A stretch of DNA of 64,000 bases from Vreelandella zhanjiangensis DSM 21076 (GCF_000377665.1 NZ_KB898655.1:62715-126714); one strand, 5' to 3'. Numbered from the stretch's first letter, positions 16,894-26,647 are shown. A program made the numbers and translations. Notes: generated from the letters alone by a model not told the origin.

Positions 16894-18224
16894 ACTTAAG
16901 TCCCGAATTGCTCGCATTAGTCATGTTTGGCGGCCTGCTGGTTGGGCTTTTCATGGGCCACCCGCTTGCGTTCGTGCTGGGCGGGGTAGCGGTTATCGGC
17001 GCGTTTCTTGGCCCTGGGGAGCGAGTACTCGGCACGCTGATTAACAATATCTACGGCAATGCCATGGATAACTACGTACTCGTGGCAATACCCCTTTTTG
17101 TACTCATGGCGCGCTTTCTGAATGACTCCGGGGTTACCGAGCGAATGTTTGACGCCATGCGCCTGCTGCTGGCCAACCTGCGCGGCGGATTAGCCCTGAC
17201 TGTGGTCATTGTATCGGTACTCCTGGCCGCGACGACCGGTATTGTCGGCGCCTCCATTGCAGTGATGGGCATGATTGCTCTAGTACCCATGCTCAAGTAT
17301 GGCTATAACAAGGAGCTCAGTGCCGGGGTGATCATGGCCAGCGGCTGCCTGGGCATTCTGATTCCCCCCAGCATCATGCTGATCCTGATGGCGAGCTACT
17401 CACCGGTTTCGGTGGGTGCACTGTTTGCGGGTGCCATGGTGCCTGGGCTAATGCTGGGCGTGATGTATGCACTTTACGTCCTGCTGATCTGTCACTTTAA
17501 ACCGTCTTACGGTCCGCCAGTGCCTAAAGAGGAGCGCGCGGAAGTTAGCACCAAGCAGCTTTTAATCATGCTGGGCAAGTATGTGGTGCCGCCCATGTCG
17601 TTGATCCTTGGGGTACTTGGCGCACTGTTTACCGGGATTGCCACCGCGACAGAGGCCTCTGCCATCGGCGTTTTCATCGCGTTTATTCTGTTTCTGATCT
17701 TTGGTGACCGAAGGCTTTCCACCTGTTTTAGAACGCTGATCGAGGCCGGCAAGACCACCACCATGGTGATGCTGGTACTGGTCGGTGCTACGGCATTTAC
17801 CGGCGTGTTCTCCCGCGGCGGTGGTATGCAGGTAATTCAAGACCTGCTGCTGGCCATGCCCGGCGGCAATACCGGTGCGCTGATCATGATGCTGCTGTTG
17901 GTGTTTGTGCTGGGCATGTTCCTCGACTGGACCGGTATCGTGCTGCTGAGCTTTCCCATCATGCTGCCCATCATTCAGCAGATGGGCGTTGACCCGCTGT
18001 GGTTTGTGGTCATGGTGGCCGTGGTGCTGCAGACCTCGTTTCTCACCCCGCCGTTTGGCTACGCGCTGTTCTACCTGAAAGGCGTGGCTCCGCCTGGAGT
18101 CGAGATCGTCGATCTGTATAAAGCCGTGGTACCGTTTGTGGCACTTATACTGCTGGCCTGTGTATTAATGGCCTTCTTCCCCTGGCTGGTTACGGGCTTG
18201 CCCAGCCTGATGATCGGCTACTAA
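16890..18224 (+). CDS. dctM: TRAP transporter large permease (DctM family)
   Basis: A 444-aa permease with about 12-13 helices. It begins with the usual G-G-L-L-V-G-L-F-M-G-H-P-L-A-F segment and has G-I-L-I-P-P-S-I near residue 153 and Q-T-S-F-L-T-P-P-F-G-Y-A near residue 380, both DctM signatures near the transport path. GAGGAG lies upstream. Last gene of the operon; a strong terminator follows. Confidence 0.92.
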   Translation: MNLSPELLALVMFGGLLVGLFMGHPLAFVLGGVAVIGAFLGPGERVLGTLINNIYGNAMDNYVLVAIPLFVLMARFLNDSGVTERMFDAMRLLLANLRGGLALTVVIVSVLLAATTGIVGASIAVMGMIALVPMLKYGYNKELSAGVIMASGCLGILIPPSIMLILMASYSPVSVGALFAGAMVPGLMLGVMYALYVLLICHFKPSYGPPVPKEERAEVSTKQLLIMLGKYVVPPMSLILGVLGALFTGIATATEASAIGVFIAFILFLIFGDRRLSTCFRTLIEAGKTTTMVMLVLVGATAFTGVFSRGGGMQVIQDLLLAMPGGNTGALIMMLLLVFVLGMFLDWTGIVLLSFPIMLPIIQQMGVDPLWFVVMVAVVLQTSFLTPPFGYALFYLKGVAPPGVEIVDLYKAVVPFVALILLACVLMAFFPWLVTGLPSLMIGY

Positions 18225-18262
18225 CCGGCCAACACGTTCAGCACTCCCCTTCTACCGCTACT

Positions 18263-18287
18263 CCCCCGCTCTTAGGCGGGGGTTTTT
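18263..18287 (+). terminator. Terminator of TRAP operon
   Basis: Stem CCCCCGC / GCGGGGG with a 6-nt loop, followed by TTTTT, 38 bp after the dctM stop. Confidence 0.9.
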
Positions 18288-18425
18288 ATATGGTGGGTTT
18301 ATATGGGTTTTTTATATAGATAGTGGGTTAGCTGCAGCCGCAGTGTCCAAGTGATACTATTTGCAGCCGTTACTTTTTCGCATTGACGAGTCAGCGCTGA
18401 CAGCCTCGTCCCAGGAGACAACGAC

Positions 18426-20126
18426 GTGCCGATTCCCGCTCGCCGTTCAAGATTGGCACTACTTCCAGACGCTATATCCCGCTTTACGCTGTCGCTCACA
18501 CCCTGGTCATGTGCGCTGTTCTTGATTGCGCTGACGGTAGCCCTGCCGATTCTGGTCGTCTTGAGTTATATATTCGTGCCCACCGAAGGCGTCTGGCAGC
18601 ATTTGGCGAGCACCGTGTTGAGCCGCTATCTGTCGAATACCTTTTGGCTCGTGCTCTGGGTAGGGCTGGGTACGTTAATCATTGGCGCCGGTAGCGCTTG
18701 GCTGGTGGTGATGTGTCGCTTCCCGGGCAAACGAATCTTCGAGTGGGCGCTTTTATTACCGCTGGCGGTACCGACCTATGTCATCGCCTACGCTTACACG
18801 GATTTTTTGCAGGTGGCAGGACCGCTACAGAGTGCGCTACGTGGGTGGTTTGACTGGCAGTACGGCGACTACTACTTCCCCAACGTGCGCTCGCTAGGCG
18901 GCGCCGCGACGCTGATCACGTTTGTGCTGTATCCCTACGTTTATCTGCTTGCCCGGGCGTCTTTTCTGGAGCAATCGGTGTGCGTGCTTGATGTAGGGCG
19001 CACGCTGGGTCGTGGCCCTTGGCACCTGTTTGCAAGCGTTGCCCTACCGCTGGCACGCCCCGCCCTGGTGGGCGGCGTTTCACTGGTACTGATGGAAACC
19101 CTCAACGAGTTTGGCGCGGTGCAGTTTTTTGGCGTGGATACTTTTACCACCGGCATCTACCGCACCTGGTTTGGACTGGGCGAGCCCGTGGCAGCCGCTC
19201 AGTTGGCAGCCTGTTTGCTGACATTCGTGATTGTGCTGGTGTTACTGGAGCGCTTCTCGCGTGGGAAGCGGCGCTATTTTCATACCACCAACCGCTACCA
19301 ACAGTTGCCTGAGTACCGCCTGCACGGCTGGCGTGCCCTCGGCGCAACGCTTGCCTGCTTGCTGCCTATCATCATCGGCTTTTTATTACCGAGCGGTATC
19401 TTGCTGAACCTTGCCATTCAGCAGGGCGACGCCCTGCTGGGAACGCGCTTTATCCGTTTTGCTACCAACAGCTTAAGCCTTGCCACGGTCGCGGCGTTGA
19501 TTGCCGTGGGCCTTGCCGTGCTGTTGAGCTATGGCGTCAGGCTACATAACTCACCCGGTGCCCGGCTATTTACCCGGGTCGCCGCCATGGGCTACGCCAT
19601 TCCCGGTTCGGTGGTGGCGGTGGGTATCTTGATTCCCTTCGCGTGGCTGGATAGCACGCTGAATACGTGGCTACACGCCCACTACGGAAAAATTATCGGC
19701 CTGGTGTTTAGCGGCTCGGCGTTTATTTTAATCTACGCCTACGTGGTGCGCTTTTTAGCCGTGTCGTTTAATGCGGTTGAAGCAAGCCTTGGCAAAGTCA
19801 CCCCCAATATGGACGCCGCCTCGCGCACTCTGGGCCAAACGGCGGGCGGCACGCTACGCCGTATTCATACGCCGCTGATGCGCAGCAGCCTGTTGGCCGC
19901 CGGAATTCTTGTGTTTGTGGATGTGATGAAGGAGCTGCCCGCGACGATTATCTTGCGGCCGTTTAACTTCGATACCTTGGCGGTACGCGCGTATAGCCTG
20001 GCATCAGATGAGCGCTTGGCTGAGGCCTCCACCGCGTCGCTGGCCATTGTGGTGGTGGGTATCTTGCCGGTGATTCTGCTTAGCCTGGCCATGCGCCGGG
20101 CTCGGCCCGGCAGCCATGCTCAGTAA
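18426..20126 (+). CDS. fbpB: Iron(III) ABC transporter permease (FbpB type)
   Basis: A 566-aa fused permease with two six-helix halves, as in FbpB/SfuB/HitB for ferric iron. Each half has an EAA-type loop for the ATPase (D-V-G-R-T-L-G-R-G-P near 188-197, and D-A-A-S-R-T-L-G-Q-T near 460-469). The start is GTG 18426 with AGGAGA upstream. The ATPase gene lies next to it on the opposite strand and converges with it; the substrate-binding gene lies beyond that. The substrate call follows from the neighbouring FbpA-like protein. Confidence 0.88.
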   Translation: MPIPARRSRLALLPDAISRFTLSLTPWSCALFLIALTVALPILVVLSYIFVPTEGVWQHLASTVLSRYLSNTFWLVLWVGLGTLIIGAGSAWLVVMCRFPGKRIFEWALLLPLAVPTYVIAYAYTDFLQVAGPLQSALRGWFDWQYGDYYFPNVRSLGGAATLITFVLYPYVYLLARASFLEQSVCVLDVGRTLGRGPWHLFASVALPLARPALVGGVSLVLMETLNEFGAVQFFGVDTFTTGIYRTWFGLGEPVAAAQLAACLLTFVIVLVLLERFSRGKRRYFHTTNRYQQLPEYRLHGWRALGATLACLLPIIIGFLLPSGILLNLAIQQGDALLGTRFIRFATNSLSLATVAALIAVGLAVLLSYGVRLHNSPGARLFTRVAAMGYAIPGSVVAVGILIPFAWLDSTLNTWLHAHYGKIIGLVFSGSAFILIYAYVVRFLAVSFNAVEASLGKVTPNMDAASRTLGQTAGGTLRRIHTPLMRSSLLAAGILVFVDVMKELPATIILRPFNFDTLAVRAYSLASDERLAEASTASLAIVVVGILPVILLSLAMRRARPGSHAQ

Positions 20127-20145
20127 ATCTACTGGGCAGTTCTAC

Positions 20146-21246
20146 CTAAGCTTCATCCTGAAAAACAAACACCTGAGAGTGGTCCAGGTCGATATCAATC
20201 GGCTGGCCCTCCTGGGGTAGAAAGACACCGGGCACGCGGGCATGTAGATGCGCCTCCTGGCCATCAGCCCCGTGGGCGCACAGGTGAATGAGGCTGGAAC
20301 GGCCCAGTAGCTTCGCCATGACGACATGGCTATGCCGGTGAGCGTCCGCTGGCAAGTCGCGCTCCTGAAGCCGCAGCGCTTCCGGTCGAATCATGATCCG
20401 CGCCTTATGGCCTTCGGGCAGCCAGCTGGCATCTATCTCGCCTACCGGGGTCTGCACACGGCCATTATTCACCGTGCCGCTGAGCTCATTTACCTCACCA
20501 AAAAAGGTCACTACAAACGGGTCGACCGGCGTGCAGTAAAGCTCACGCGGCGTGCCCGTTTGAATAATCCGTCCGTCACGCATAAGAGCAATTCGGTCGG
20601 CCATGAACATGGCTTCTTCCGGGTCGTGGGTCACCAGTAACGTGGCTGACCCAAGCTTCTTCAGCACGTGCAGCGTATCGTCGCGAATGCGGTCACGCAG
20701 GCGCGCATCCAGGCTTGAAAAGGGTTCGTCGAGCAGCATCAGCTTGGGTGTTGGCGCCAGCGCCCGGGCCAAGGCAACGCGCTGTTGTTGACCGCCAGAC
20801 AGCATATGCGGATAGGTATCGATGTAGTCCGCCATTCCCAACTGAGCCAACAGCTCGACCGCGCGCTCACGGCGCTGACGCGAGGGCAACTGCTTGAGAC
20901 CAAAGGTGACATTTTCCAGCACGCTCAAGTGGGGGAAAAGCGCCGAGTCCTGAAACGCCAGCCCGACGTTACGCTTCTCCGGCGGCAAATGGCGCTGACC
21001 GGGCGCTGCAATGGCCTGCCCTTCCAGGCTGACGCTTCCTTGCTGAAGGATTTCCAGCCCCGCGGCAATACGTAACAGTGTAGTTTTACCGCACCCCGAT
21101 GGCCCCAGCAGGCAAACGACTTCTCCTGGGGCAATCTCTAACGAGACACCTTTCACCACCTGGTTTCCCGCATAAGTATGGTGGACATTGTGTAGCGAAA
21201 GGGCCTGTAGCGTGGCGTTCTCGGGAGCTGATACGGTTACTGCCAT
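20146..21246 (-). CDS. fbpC: Iron(III) ABC transporter ATP-binding protein (FbpC type)
   Basis: A 366-aa ABC ATPase of the FbpC/PotA type. Walker A G-P-S-G-C-G-K-T-T near residues 53-61, signature L-S-G-G-Q-Q-Q-R near 148, Walker B L-M-L-L-D-E-P near 169 and switch His after it. The C-terminal third is a TOBE-like regulatory domain (R-P-E-A-L-R). It is divergent from fbpA and convergent with fbpB, so the three subunits are on different transcripts. Confidence 0.9.
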   Translation of the reverse strand: MAVTVSAPENATLQALSLHNVHHTYAGNQVVKGVSLEIAPGEVVCLLGPSGCGKTTLLRIAAGLEILQQGSVSLEGQAIAAPGQRHLPPEKRNVGLAFQDSALFPHLSVLENVTFGLKQLPSRQRRERAVELLAQLGMADYIDTYPHMLSGGQQQRVALARALAPTPKLMLLDEPFSSLDARLRDRIRDDTLHVLKKLGSATLLVTHDPEEAMFMADRIALMRDGRIIQTGTPRELYCTPVDPFVVTFFGEVNELSGTVNNGRVQTPVGEIDASWLPEGHKARIMIRPEALRLQERDLPADAHRHSHVVMAKLLGRSSLIHLCAHGADGQEAHLHARVPGVFLPQEGQPIDIDLDHSQVFVFQDEA

Positions 21247-21480
21247 AATGTCACTATTACCTCATTTAACCAGCGTCTCACTTAGCCAGCACTTTTGGCG
21301 TGCTGCTCGGCAGGCTGCATTGAATATCAATGCCATTGTATTTTTCATTCGCTTGATATGCACGCAGGGTTGCATAACCACGAACACCTTGTTGTTTTTT
21401 CTTGACGCGGGTACTGTGAAAGTATTCAATGACAAAACTTAATGCAACTTATTATCATAATCATTTAGGACGCTAACTAT
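21247..21480. promoter_or_regulatory. Divergent fbpC/fbpA promoter region
   Basis: The 234-bp spacer carries the promoters of fbpC (leftward) and fbpA (rightward). It includes a Fur-box-like sequence just before fbpA; nothing else is clear. Confidence 0.6.
21443..21466. promoter_or_regulatory. Fur-box-like site upstream of fbpA
   Basis: On the minus strand the segment reads AATGATTATGATAATAAG, containing GATTAT-GATAAT, two good matches to the repeated hexamer GATAAT of Fur boxes; the third unit is weak. It lies about 15-35 bp before the fbpA start, where repression by iron-loaded Fur would act. Prediction from motif only. Confidence 0.5.
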
Positions 21481-22506
21481 ATGAAAACAAGACGCCTTTC
21501 AGTTTCCATTGCCGCTATTTTTGCGGGCGCTGCTGTATCAAGCACAGCACTTGCCGATGCGGTCAACATTTACTCTGCCCGCCACTACGACTCGGATGAA
21601 ATCCTGTATAAAGCGTTCACCGACGAGACAGGCATTGAAGTGAACGTTCTGGAAGGCGACTCCGATCAATTGATGGAACGCATGCAGCGTGAGGGCATTG
21701 CCAGCCCCGCGGATGTAATGCTGACCGTCGATGCGGGCAGGCTCTGGCGGGCAGAGCAGGATGGCCTGTTCCAAAGTGTGGATTCTGAGGTGCTCAACGA
21801 GCGTCTGCCTGAGTCGATGCGCCAGCCAGACGGCTTGTGGTTTGGCTTTAGCCAGCGCGCCCGAGTGATTTTTTATAACCGCGAAAACTTCGACCCCAGC
21901 CAGATCGAAAGCTACGAAGATTTAGCGGATTCGCAGTTTGAAGGCAAGCTTTGCATTCGCTCCTCCAACAACATCTATAACCAGTCGCTGCTTGCATCAA
22001 TGATTGAGCACCACGGTGAAGAAGGTGCGCAGGAGTGGGCCCAGGGCGTAGTCAACAACCTGGCGCGTAATCCCGAAGGTGGCGATACCGACCAGATCCT
22101 CGGCGTTGCCAGCGGCGAGTGTGACCTGGCCGTTGCCAACCATTACTACTATGTTCGTATGCTCCATTCAGACACCGAATCTGACCGTGAAGCAGCCCGC
22201 AAGGTGGGGGTAATTTTCCCTAATCAAAATGATCGTGGCACCCACGTTAACGTTGGCGGTGCGGGCCTGGTCGCCAATGCGCAAAATCCTGAAAACGGCA
22301 TTAAATTCCTGGAGTTTTTATCCTCTGACGGTGCCCAGGAAATACTCGCCGAGCGCAACTATGAATTCCCGGCCGTCGCCGGCATCAAGAAAGACCCGGT
22401 TCTGGAGTCGTGGGGTGATTTCAAAAAGGATGAGCTGAATATCAATGTGCTGGGTGAGAATAATCCCGAAGCCATCCGTATTTTTGACCGCGTGGGCTGG
22501 CGCTAA
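21481..22506 (+). CDS. fbpA: Iron(III) ABC transporter substrate-binding protein (FbpA type)
   Basis: A 341-aa periplasmic iron-binding protein. Signal peptide of about 25 residues (S-T-A-L-A-D), mature start D-A-V-N-I-Y-S-A-R-H-Y-D, the family N-terminus with the tyrosine/histidine iron ligands. The C-lobe tyrosine pair N-H-Y-Y-Y near residues 220-224 is the usual ferric-iron ligand site. Preceded by a possible Fur box. Works with the FbpB and FbpC proteins of the same cluster. Confidence 0.9.
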   Translation: MKTRRLSVSIAAIFAGAAVSSTALADAVNIYSARHYDSDEILYKAFTDETGIEVNVLEGDSDQLMERMQREGIASPADVMLTVDAGRLWRAEQDGLFQSVDSEVLNERLPESMRQPDGLWFGFSQRARVIFYNRENFDPSQIESYEDLADSQFEGKLCIRSSNNIYNQSLLASMIEHHGEEGAQEWAQGVVNNLARNPEGGDTDQILGVASGECDLAVANHYYYVRMLHSDTESDREAARKVGVIFPNQNDRGTHVNVGGAGLVANAQNPENGIKFLEFLSSDGAQEILAERNYEFPAVAGIKKDPVLESWGDFKKDELNINVLGENNPEAIRIFDRVGWR

Positions 22507-22520
22507 GCCCTCCCCATGCA

Positions 22521-22549
22521 AACTAAACGGCCCGCCATTTGGCGGGCGT
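22521..22549 (-). terminator. Hairpin terminator, polA direction
   Basis: An inverted repeat GCCCGCC / GGCGGGC with a short AAAT loop; on the minus strand it is followed by GTTTAGTTT. It lies beyond a repeat element downstream of polA and is the mirror of the hairpin at 22714-22741. Confidence 0.5.
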
Positions 22550-22574
22550 AGAGGCTGATAAAGCCTGGTGGGTA

Positions 22575-22677
22575 GCGGTCCCGGGTAACTCTACGCGGGG
22601 GCGCTGTGAATCCATCCTTGGACGCTACTTTCGCCATCCATGGCGAAAGACCCCCGCTACGAGTTACCCGAGACCGC
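22575..22677. repeat. Long imperfect palindromic intergenic repeat
   Basis: Arms of about 27 bp (22575-22601 and 22651-22677, starting GCGGTC and ending GACCGC) pair with a few mismatches. Inside lies a perfect 9-bp palindromic arm pair TTTCGCCAT / ATGGCGAAA around 22630-22648. The style matches dispersed intergenic palindromic repeats that I associate with Halomonas-type genomes; copy number cannot be tested in this window. Confidence 0.7.
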
Positions 22678-22713
22678 ATCAGAGTTTATCGCCCCAGTTG
22701 TATTGGTAACCTG

Positions 22714-22741
22714 ACGGCCCGCCAAATGGCGGGCCGTTTTG
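22714..22741 (+). terminator. Terminator, fbpA direction
   Basis: A perfect 10-bp stem ACGGCCCGCC / GGCGGGCCGT with loop AAAT, followed by TTTT. It lies about 210 bp beyond the fbpA stop, just before the polA stop. Confidence 0.75.
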
Positions 22742-22750
22742 CTGGATGCT

Positions 22751-25525
22751 TTAGTGCGCTTCATCCCAATTAGCGCCGCTTTCGGCCTCGACAATCAGCG
22801 GCACTTTAAGCTCGGCAGCCGCCTGCATGCGCGTCTGCACTTCGCGCATAAACTCCTCTACCTGATCCTCTTTAACCTCGAACACCAGTTCATCGTGTAC
22901 CTGCATGACCATCAGCGCGTCAAGCTTGCCGCCGGCAAGCCAGGCATCCACATCAATCATGGCCTGTTTGATGATATCCGCAGCCGTGCCCTGCATGGGC
23001 GCGTTGATCGCGGTACGCTCGGCGCCTTGGCGGCGGTTGCGGTTCTGCGAGTGAATCTCCGGCAGGTATAAGCGCCGCCCCAGCACGGTTTCAACGAAGC
23101 CATCTTCCGCCGCCTGGGTGCGAATCCGCTCCATATAACGGGCCACGCCCGGATAACGATCAAAGTAGCGGTCGATATAGGTTTGCGCCTGATTGCGATC
23201 GATACGCAGCTGGCGCGCCAGCCCCCAGGCGCTCATGCCGTAAATCAGCCCGAAGTTGATCGCCTTGGCACTGCGCCGCTGATCATTGGAAACTTTATCA
23301 AGCGCGGTGCCAAACACCTCTGCGGCGGTCGCCGTGTGAATATCTCGCCCCTCGGCAAACGCTTCCAAAAGCCCTTTATCCTCGGAAAGATGCGCCATGA
23401 TACGCAGCTCGATCTGCGAGTAGTCGGCGGCCACGATCTTATAGCCAGGCCGGGCAATAAACGCCTGACGAATCTTGCGCCCTTCTTCGGTACGGATGGG
23501 AATATTCTGCAGGTTCGGATCAGAGGAAGAGAGGCGTCCGGTAGCCGTGACCGCCTGGTGATAGCTAGTATGCACTCGCCCACTTGCCTTGTTAATCAGG
23601 CGCGGGAGTTTATCGGTATAAGTGGACTTCAGCTTGGCAAGCCCACGGTGCTGCATGATGACCTTAGGCAACGGGTAATCCAGTGCCAGCTCCTCAAGCA
23701 CCCCTTCGGCAGTTGACGGAGCGCCTTTCGGGGTTTTCTTGATTACTGGAATCTTCTGCTCATTGAACAGAATTTCCCCGAGCTGCTTGGGTGAACCCAG
23801 ATTAAACTCGCGCCCTGCCAAGTCAAACGCCTCAATCTCCAGCTCACGAATACGCTTATCCAACTGCTGGCTCTGCTCGTGCAGGCGTTCGGCATCAATC
23901 GCCACGCCGTTACGCTCAATGCGGGAAATCACCTTGATCAACGGCAGCTCCAGATGATCCAGCACCTCAGCCAGGCGCCCTTCGCTTTCTACCTGCGGGC
24001 GCAGCGCATCGTACAGGCGCAGGGTGATATCCACATCTTCACAGGCGTAAGGTACCGCCTGCTCCAGCGCGATCTGGTTAAAGGTCAGCTGCTTGGCGCC
24101 TTTACCGGCGATCTCTTCAAACGAGATGGTTTTCTCGCCCAGGTATTTAAGCGCCAGCGAATCCATATCATGACGTGTCGCCGTGGAGTTCAACACGTAA
24201 GAGGCCAGCATGGTATCGGCAAGCGGACCGGCTACCTCGATGTCGTAGTTGGCCAGCACGGAAATATCGTATTTGAGATTCTGGCCGATCTTGATGATCT
24301 TTGGATCTTTAAGCAGCGGCTTAAGTGCGGCTAGAACCTTGGCTCTATCCAGCTGAGCGGGAGCATCCAGGTAGTCGTGGGCCAGCGGAATGTAGGCCGC
24401 CTCACCGGCTTCCAGCGCCAGGCCAATACCCACGATTTCGGCTTCCATATAATTCAGGCTGGTAGTTTCCAGGTCAAAGCAGAACCGCGTGGCGCTTTTG
24501 AGCCGCTTGAGCCAGGCGTCGAGCTCGCTCTGATCAACGATGACATGGTCTTGACGGTTCTGGCTGCTGGTGGGCACCGCATCGCTGGTTTCCTCGGCTT
24601 TGGCGGGCACCGGTTCGCCGCCTTTTACGTCATCAACGCCTTCATCTTTGCCTTCTAGCAGTTCGGCCAACCACTGCTTAAATTCCAACTCTTGATAAAG
24701 CTCCACCAGCTTTTCACGATCCGGATGGGCGATGTCCAGATCATCCAGGCCAACCGGCAAATCACAGTCGACTTTGATCGTGGCTAGCTGATAGGAGAGG
24801 TAGGCCTGCTCGCGATGCTCTTCAAGCTTTTTGGACAGCGTCTTGGCACCGCGAAACGAGAGCGTTTTAACCCGGTCGAGATCGCTATAAATGGCGTCCA
24901 GCCCGCCGCCCATGCCTTGCAGCAGGCCAAGCGCGGTTTTTTCACCCACGCCCGGCACGCCGGGAATGTTATCCACCTTATCGCCCATCAGAGCGAGGAA
25001 ATCGATAATCATTGAAGGCGGCAAACCGAACTTGCCTTCCACGCCGGCTTCATCCAGTGTTTCATCCTTCATGGTATTGACCAGCGTAATATGCGCGTTA
25101 ACCAGCTGCGCCATATCTTTATCGCCGGTTGAGATCACTGCATCACGCCCGGCTTGCGTCGCGTGGTGGGCCAGCGTGCCAATCACATCATCCGCTTCAA
25201 CGCCCTCGATGCATAAAAGCGGCAAGCCTAGGGCTTTTACGCAGGCATGCAGCGCGCTTACCTGGCTGCGTAAATCGTCAGGCATCGGCGGGCGATGCGC
25301 CTTGTAGTCTTCAAAGAGCTCATCGCGAAAGGTTTTGCCTGGGGCGTCAAACACCACGGCCATGGGGCTTTGCGGATAATCCTTGATCAACCGCTTGAGC
25401 ATGTTGAGCACGCCCTTCACAGCCCCCGTCGGCTGCCCTTTGGTGTTTGTTAACGGCGGCAACGCGTGGAAGGCACGATACAAGTACGAGGAACCATCGA
25501 CGAGCACGATCGGAGCACGGGCCAT
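22751..25525 (-). CDS. polA: DNA polymerase I
   Basis: A 924-aa full-length Pol I, close to the E. coli 928 aa. N-terminal 5'-3' nuclease (V-D-G-S-S-Y-L-Y-R-A-F-H at the start; G-D-K-D-M near residue 115), 3'-5' exonuclease with intact D-L-E-T motif near residue 340, and polymerase with D-Y-S-Q-I-E-L-R-I near residue 695, the O-helix region and Q-V-H-D-E-L near 875. ATG 25525 begins the canonical M-A-R-A-P-I-V-L; the 22 in-frame residues before it do not fit. Divergent from thrB. Confidence 0.96.
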   Translation of the reverse strand: MARAPIVLVDGSSYLYRAFHALPPLTNTKGQPTGAVKGVLNMLKRLIKDYPQSPMAVVFDAPGKTFRDELFEDYKAHRPPMPDDLRSQVSALHACVKALGLPLLCIEGVEADDVIGTLAHHATQAGRDAVISTGDKDMAQLVNAHITLVNTMKDETLDEAGVEGKFGLPPSMIIDFLALMGDKVDNIPGVPGVGEKTALGLLQGMGGGLDAIYSDLDRVKTLSFRGAKTLSKKLEEHREQAYLSYQLATIKVDCDLPVGLDDLDIAHPDREKLVELYQELEFKQWLAELLEGKDEGVDDVKGGEPVPAKAEETSDAVPTSSQNRQDHVIVDQSELDAWLKRLKSATRFCFDLETTSLNYMEAEIVGIGLALEAGEAAYIPLAHDYLDAPAQLDRAKVLAALKPLLKDPKIIKIGQNLKYDISVLANYDIEVAGPLADTMLASYVLNSTATRHDMDSLALKYLGEKTISFEEIAGKGAKQLTFNQIALEQAVPYACEDVDITLRLYDALRPQVESEGRLAEVLDHLELPLIKVISRIERNGVAIDAERLHEQSQQLDKRIRELEIEAFDLAGREFNLGSPKQLGEILFNEQKIPVIKKTPKGAPSTAEGVLEELALDYPLPKVIMQHRGLAKLKSTYTDKLPRLINKASGRVHTSYHQAVTATGRLSSSDPNLQNIPIRTEEGRKIRQAFIARPGYKIVAADYSQIELRIMAHLSEDKGLLEAFAEGRDIHTATAAEVFGTALDKVSNDQRRSAKAINFGLIYGMSAWGLARQLRIDRNQAQTYIDRYFDRYPGVARYMERIRTQAAEDGFVETVLGRRLYLPEIHSQNRNRRQGAERTAINAPMQGTAADIIKQAMIDVDAWLAGGKLDALMVMQVHDELVFEVKEDQVEEFMREVQTRMQAAAELKVPLIVEAESGANWDEAH

Positions 25526-25687
25526 AACCAATATCCATTGCAAAAAAAGTATAGCTTCATGATACGCGCTAAGCGCTGCGGGCTGAAACAAACCGTCCAG
25601 ACAAATCAGCTTAAGCGTTTAACAACGCTGCCAACTCAGCCAGCAAGCCGCTACAATAATGGGCTTAGCAACCTGGGCGAGACCTTA

Positions 25688-26647
25688 ATGGCTGTATTTA
25701 CTCCGCTTAGCGACGCACAGGTCGCTGCGTTTTTAGACAAATTCGATGTTGGCAGCTTTGTTTCTCTGCAAGGAGTAGCGGGCGGCACGGAAAATTCGAC
25801 CTTTTTTGTTACTACTGAACGCCGCGAACTGGTGCTAACCCTGTTTGAACAAGGTGAACACGAGGAGCTTCCGTTCTTTGTGGAGCTACTTGATTATCTG
25901 GACGAGCACCGCCTTCCGGTTCCCGGCCCGGTTCATGACCGCGACGGCATCGCACTGCACAGTTTGGCCAATAAGCCTGCCCTGCTGTTTCCGCGTATGC
26001 CGGGCCGGCATCCCGATGCCCCCAATCTGACCCAGTGCGCAGCATTGGGCGATACGCTGGGGCGTTTGCACGTGGTGTCGCAGCACTTTACCGGCCACCG
26101 ACCGAACCCACGCGATTTGCACTGGCTACAGGCCATGCACCATAAGGTGCTGGCCTACTTAAGCCCGGATGACCAGACCTTGATGAAAAACGAGGTCGAG
26201 GACTTCGAAAGCGCTTTTAGCCAGTACGACAAGTTGCCCCAAGGCGCGATCCACGGCGACCTGTTCCGCGACAACACCCTGTTCGACGGTGATCGCCTGG
26301 GCGGCATTATCGATTTTTACAACGGCTGCACCGGGGATCTCCTATTTGACCTGGCCATTGTGATCAACGACTGGGCCTCCAACGAGGACGGCACGCTCAA
26401 TGCCAAGCGCTATAACGCCGTGTTGAGCGCCTATCAGGCACGTCGCCCGCTAACACCGGATGAGCGCGACGTATGGCCGATAATGCTGCGCATGACCGCG
26501 CTACGCTATTGGCTGTCGCGCTTGTTGGTGGTTTATGTCGACCCACCCGCTCATGACTTGACGCCCCACGACCCTGAGCGTTTTCATACCATTTTAAACG
26601 CGCGCATTGCGTATGGCGCCTTACCACTGCCTGAGGCTGATTTATGA
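25688..26647 (+). CDS. thrB: Homoserine kinase (ThrB, APH-like fold)
   Basis: A 319-aa kinase of the type II homoserine kinase family, which phosphorylates homoserine in threonine synthesis. Motifs of the aminoglycoside-phosphotransferase-like fold: E-N-S-T-F-F-V near residue 32, catalytic loop I-H-G-D-L-F-R-D-N near 191-199, and I-I-D-F-Y-N near 210. ATG 25688 begins the typical M-A-V-F-T-P-L. Its stop overlaps the speA start (ATGA), so the two are co-translated, an unusual pairing. Confidence 0.88.
   Translation: MAVFTPLSDAQVAAFLDKFDVGSFVSLQGVAGGTENSTFFVTTERRELVLTLFEQGEHEELPFFVELLDYLDEHRLPVPGPVHDRDGIALHSLANKPALLFPRMPGRHPDAPNLTQCAALGDTLGRLHVVSQHFTGHRPNPRDLHWLQAMHHKVLAYLSPDDQTLMKNEVEDFESAFSQYDKLPQGAIHGDLFRDNTLFDGDRLGGIIDFYNGCTGDLLFDLAIVINDWASNEDGTLNAKRYNAVLSAYQARRPLTPDERDVWPIMLRMTALRYWLSRLLVVYVDPPAHDLTPHDPERFHTILNARIAYGALPLPEADL

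Noticed and set aside
25466..25687. Upstream extension of thrB
   Set aside because: It runs through the polA start and promoter; ATG 25688 gives the normal length and N-terminus.
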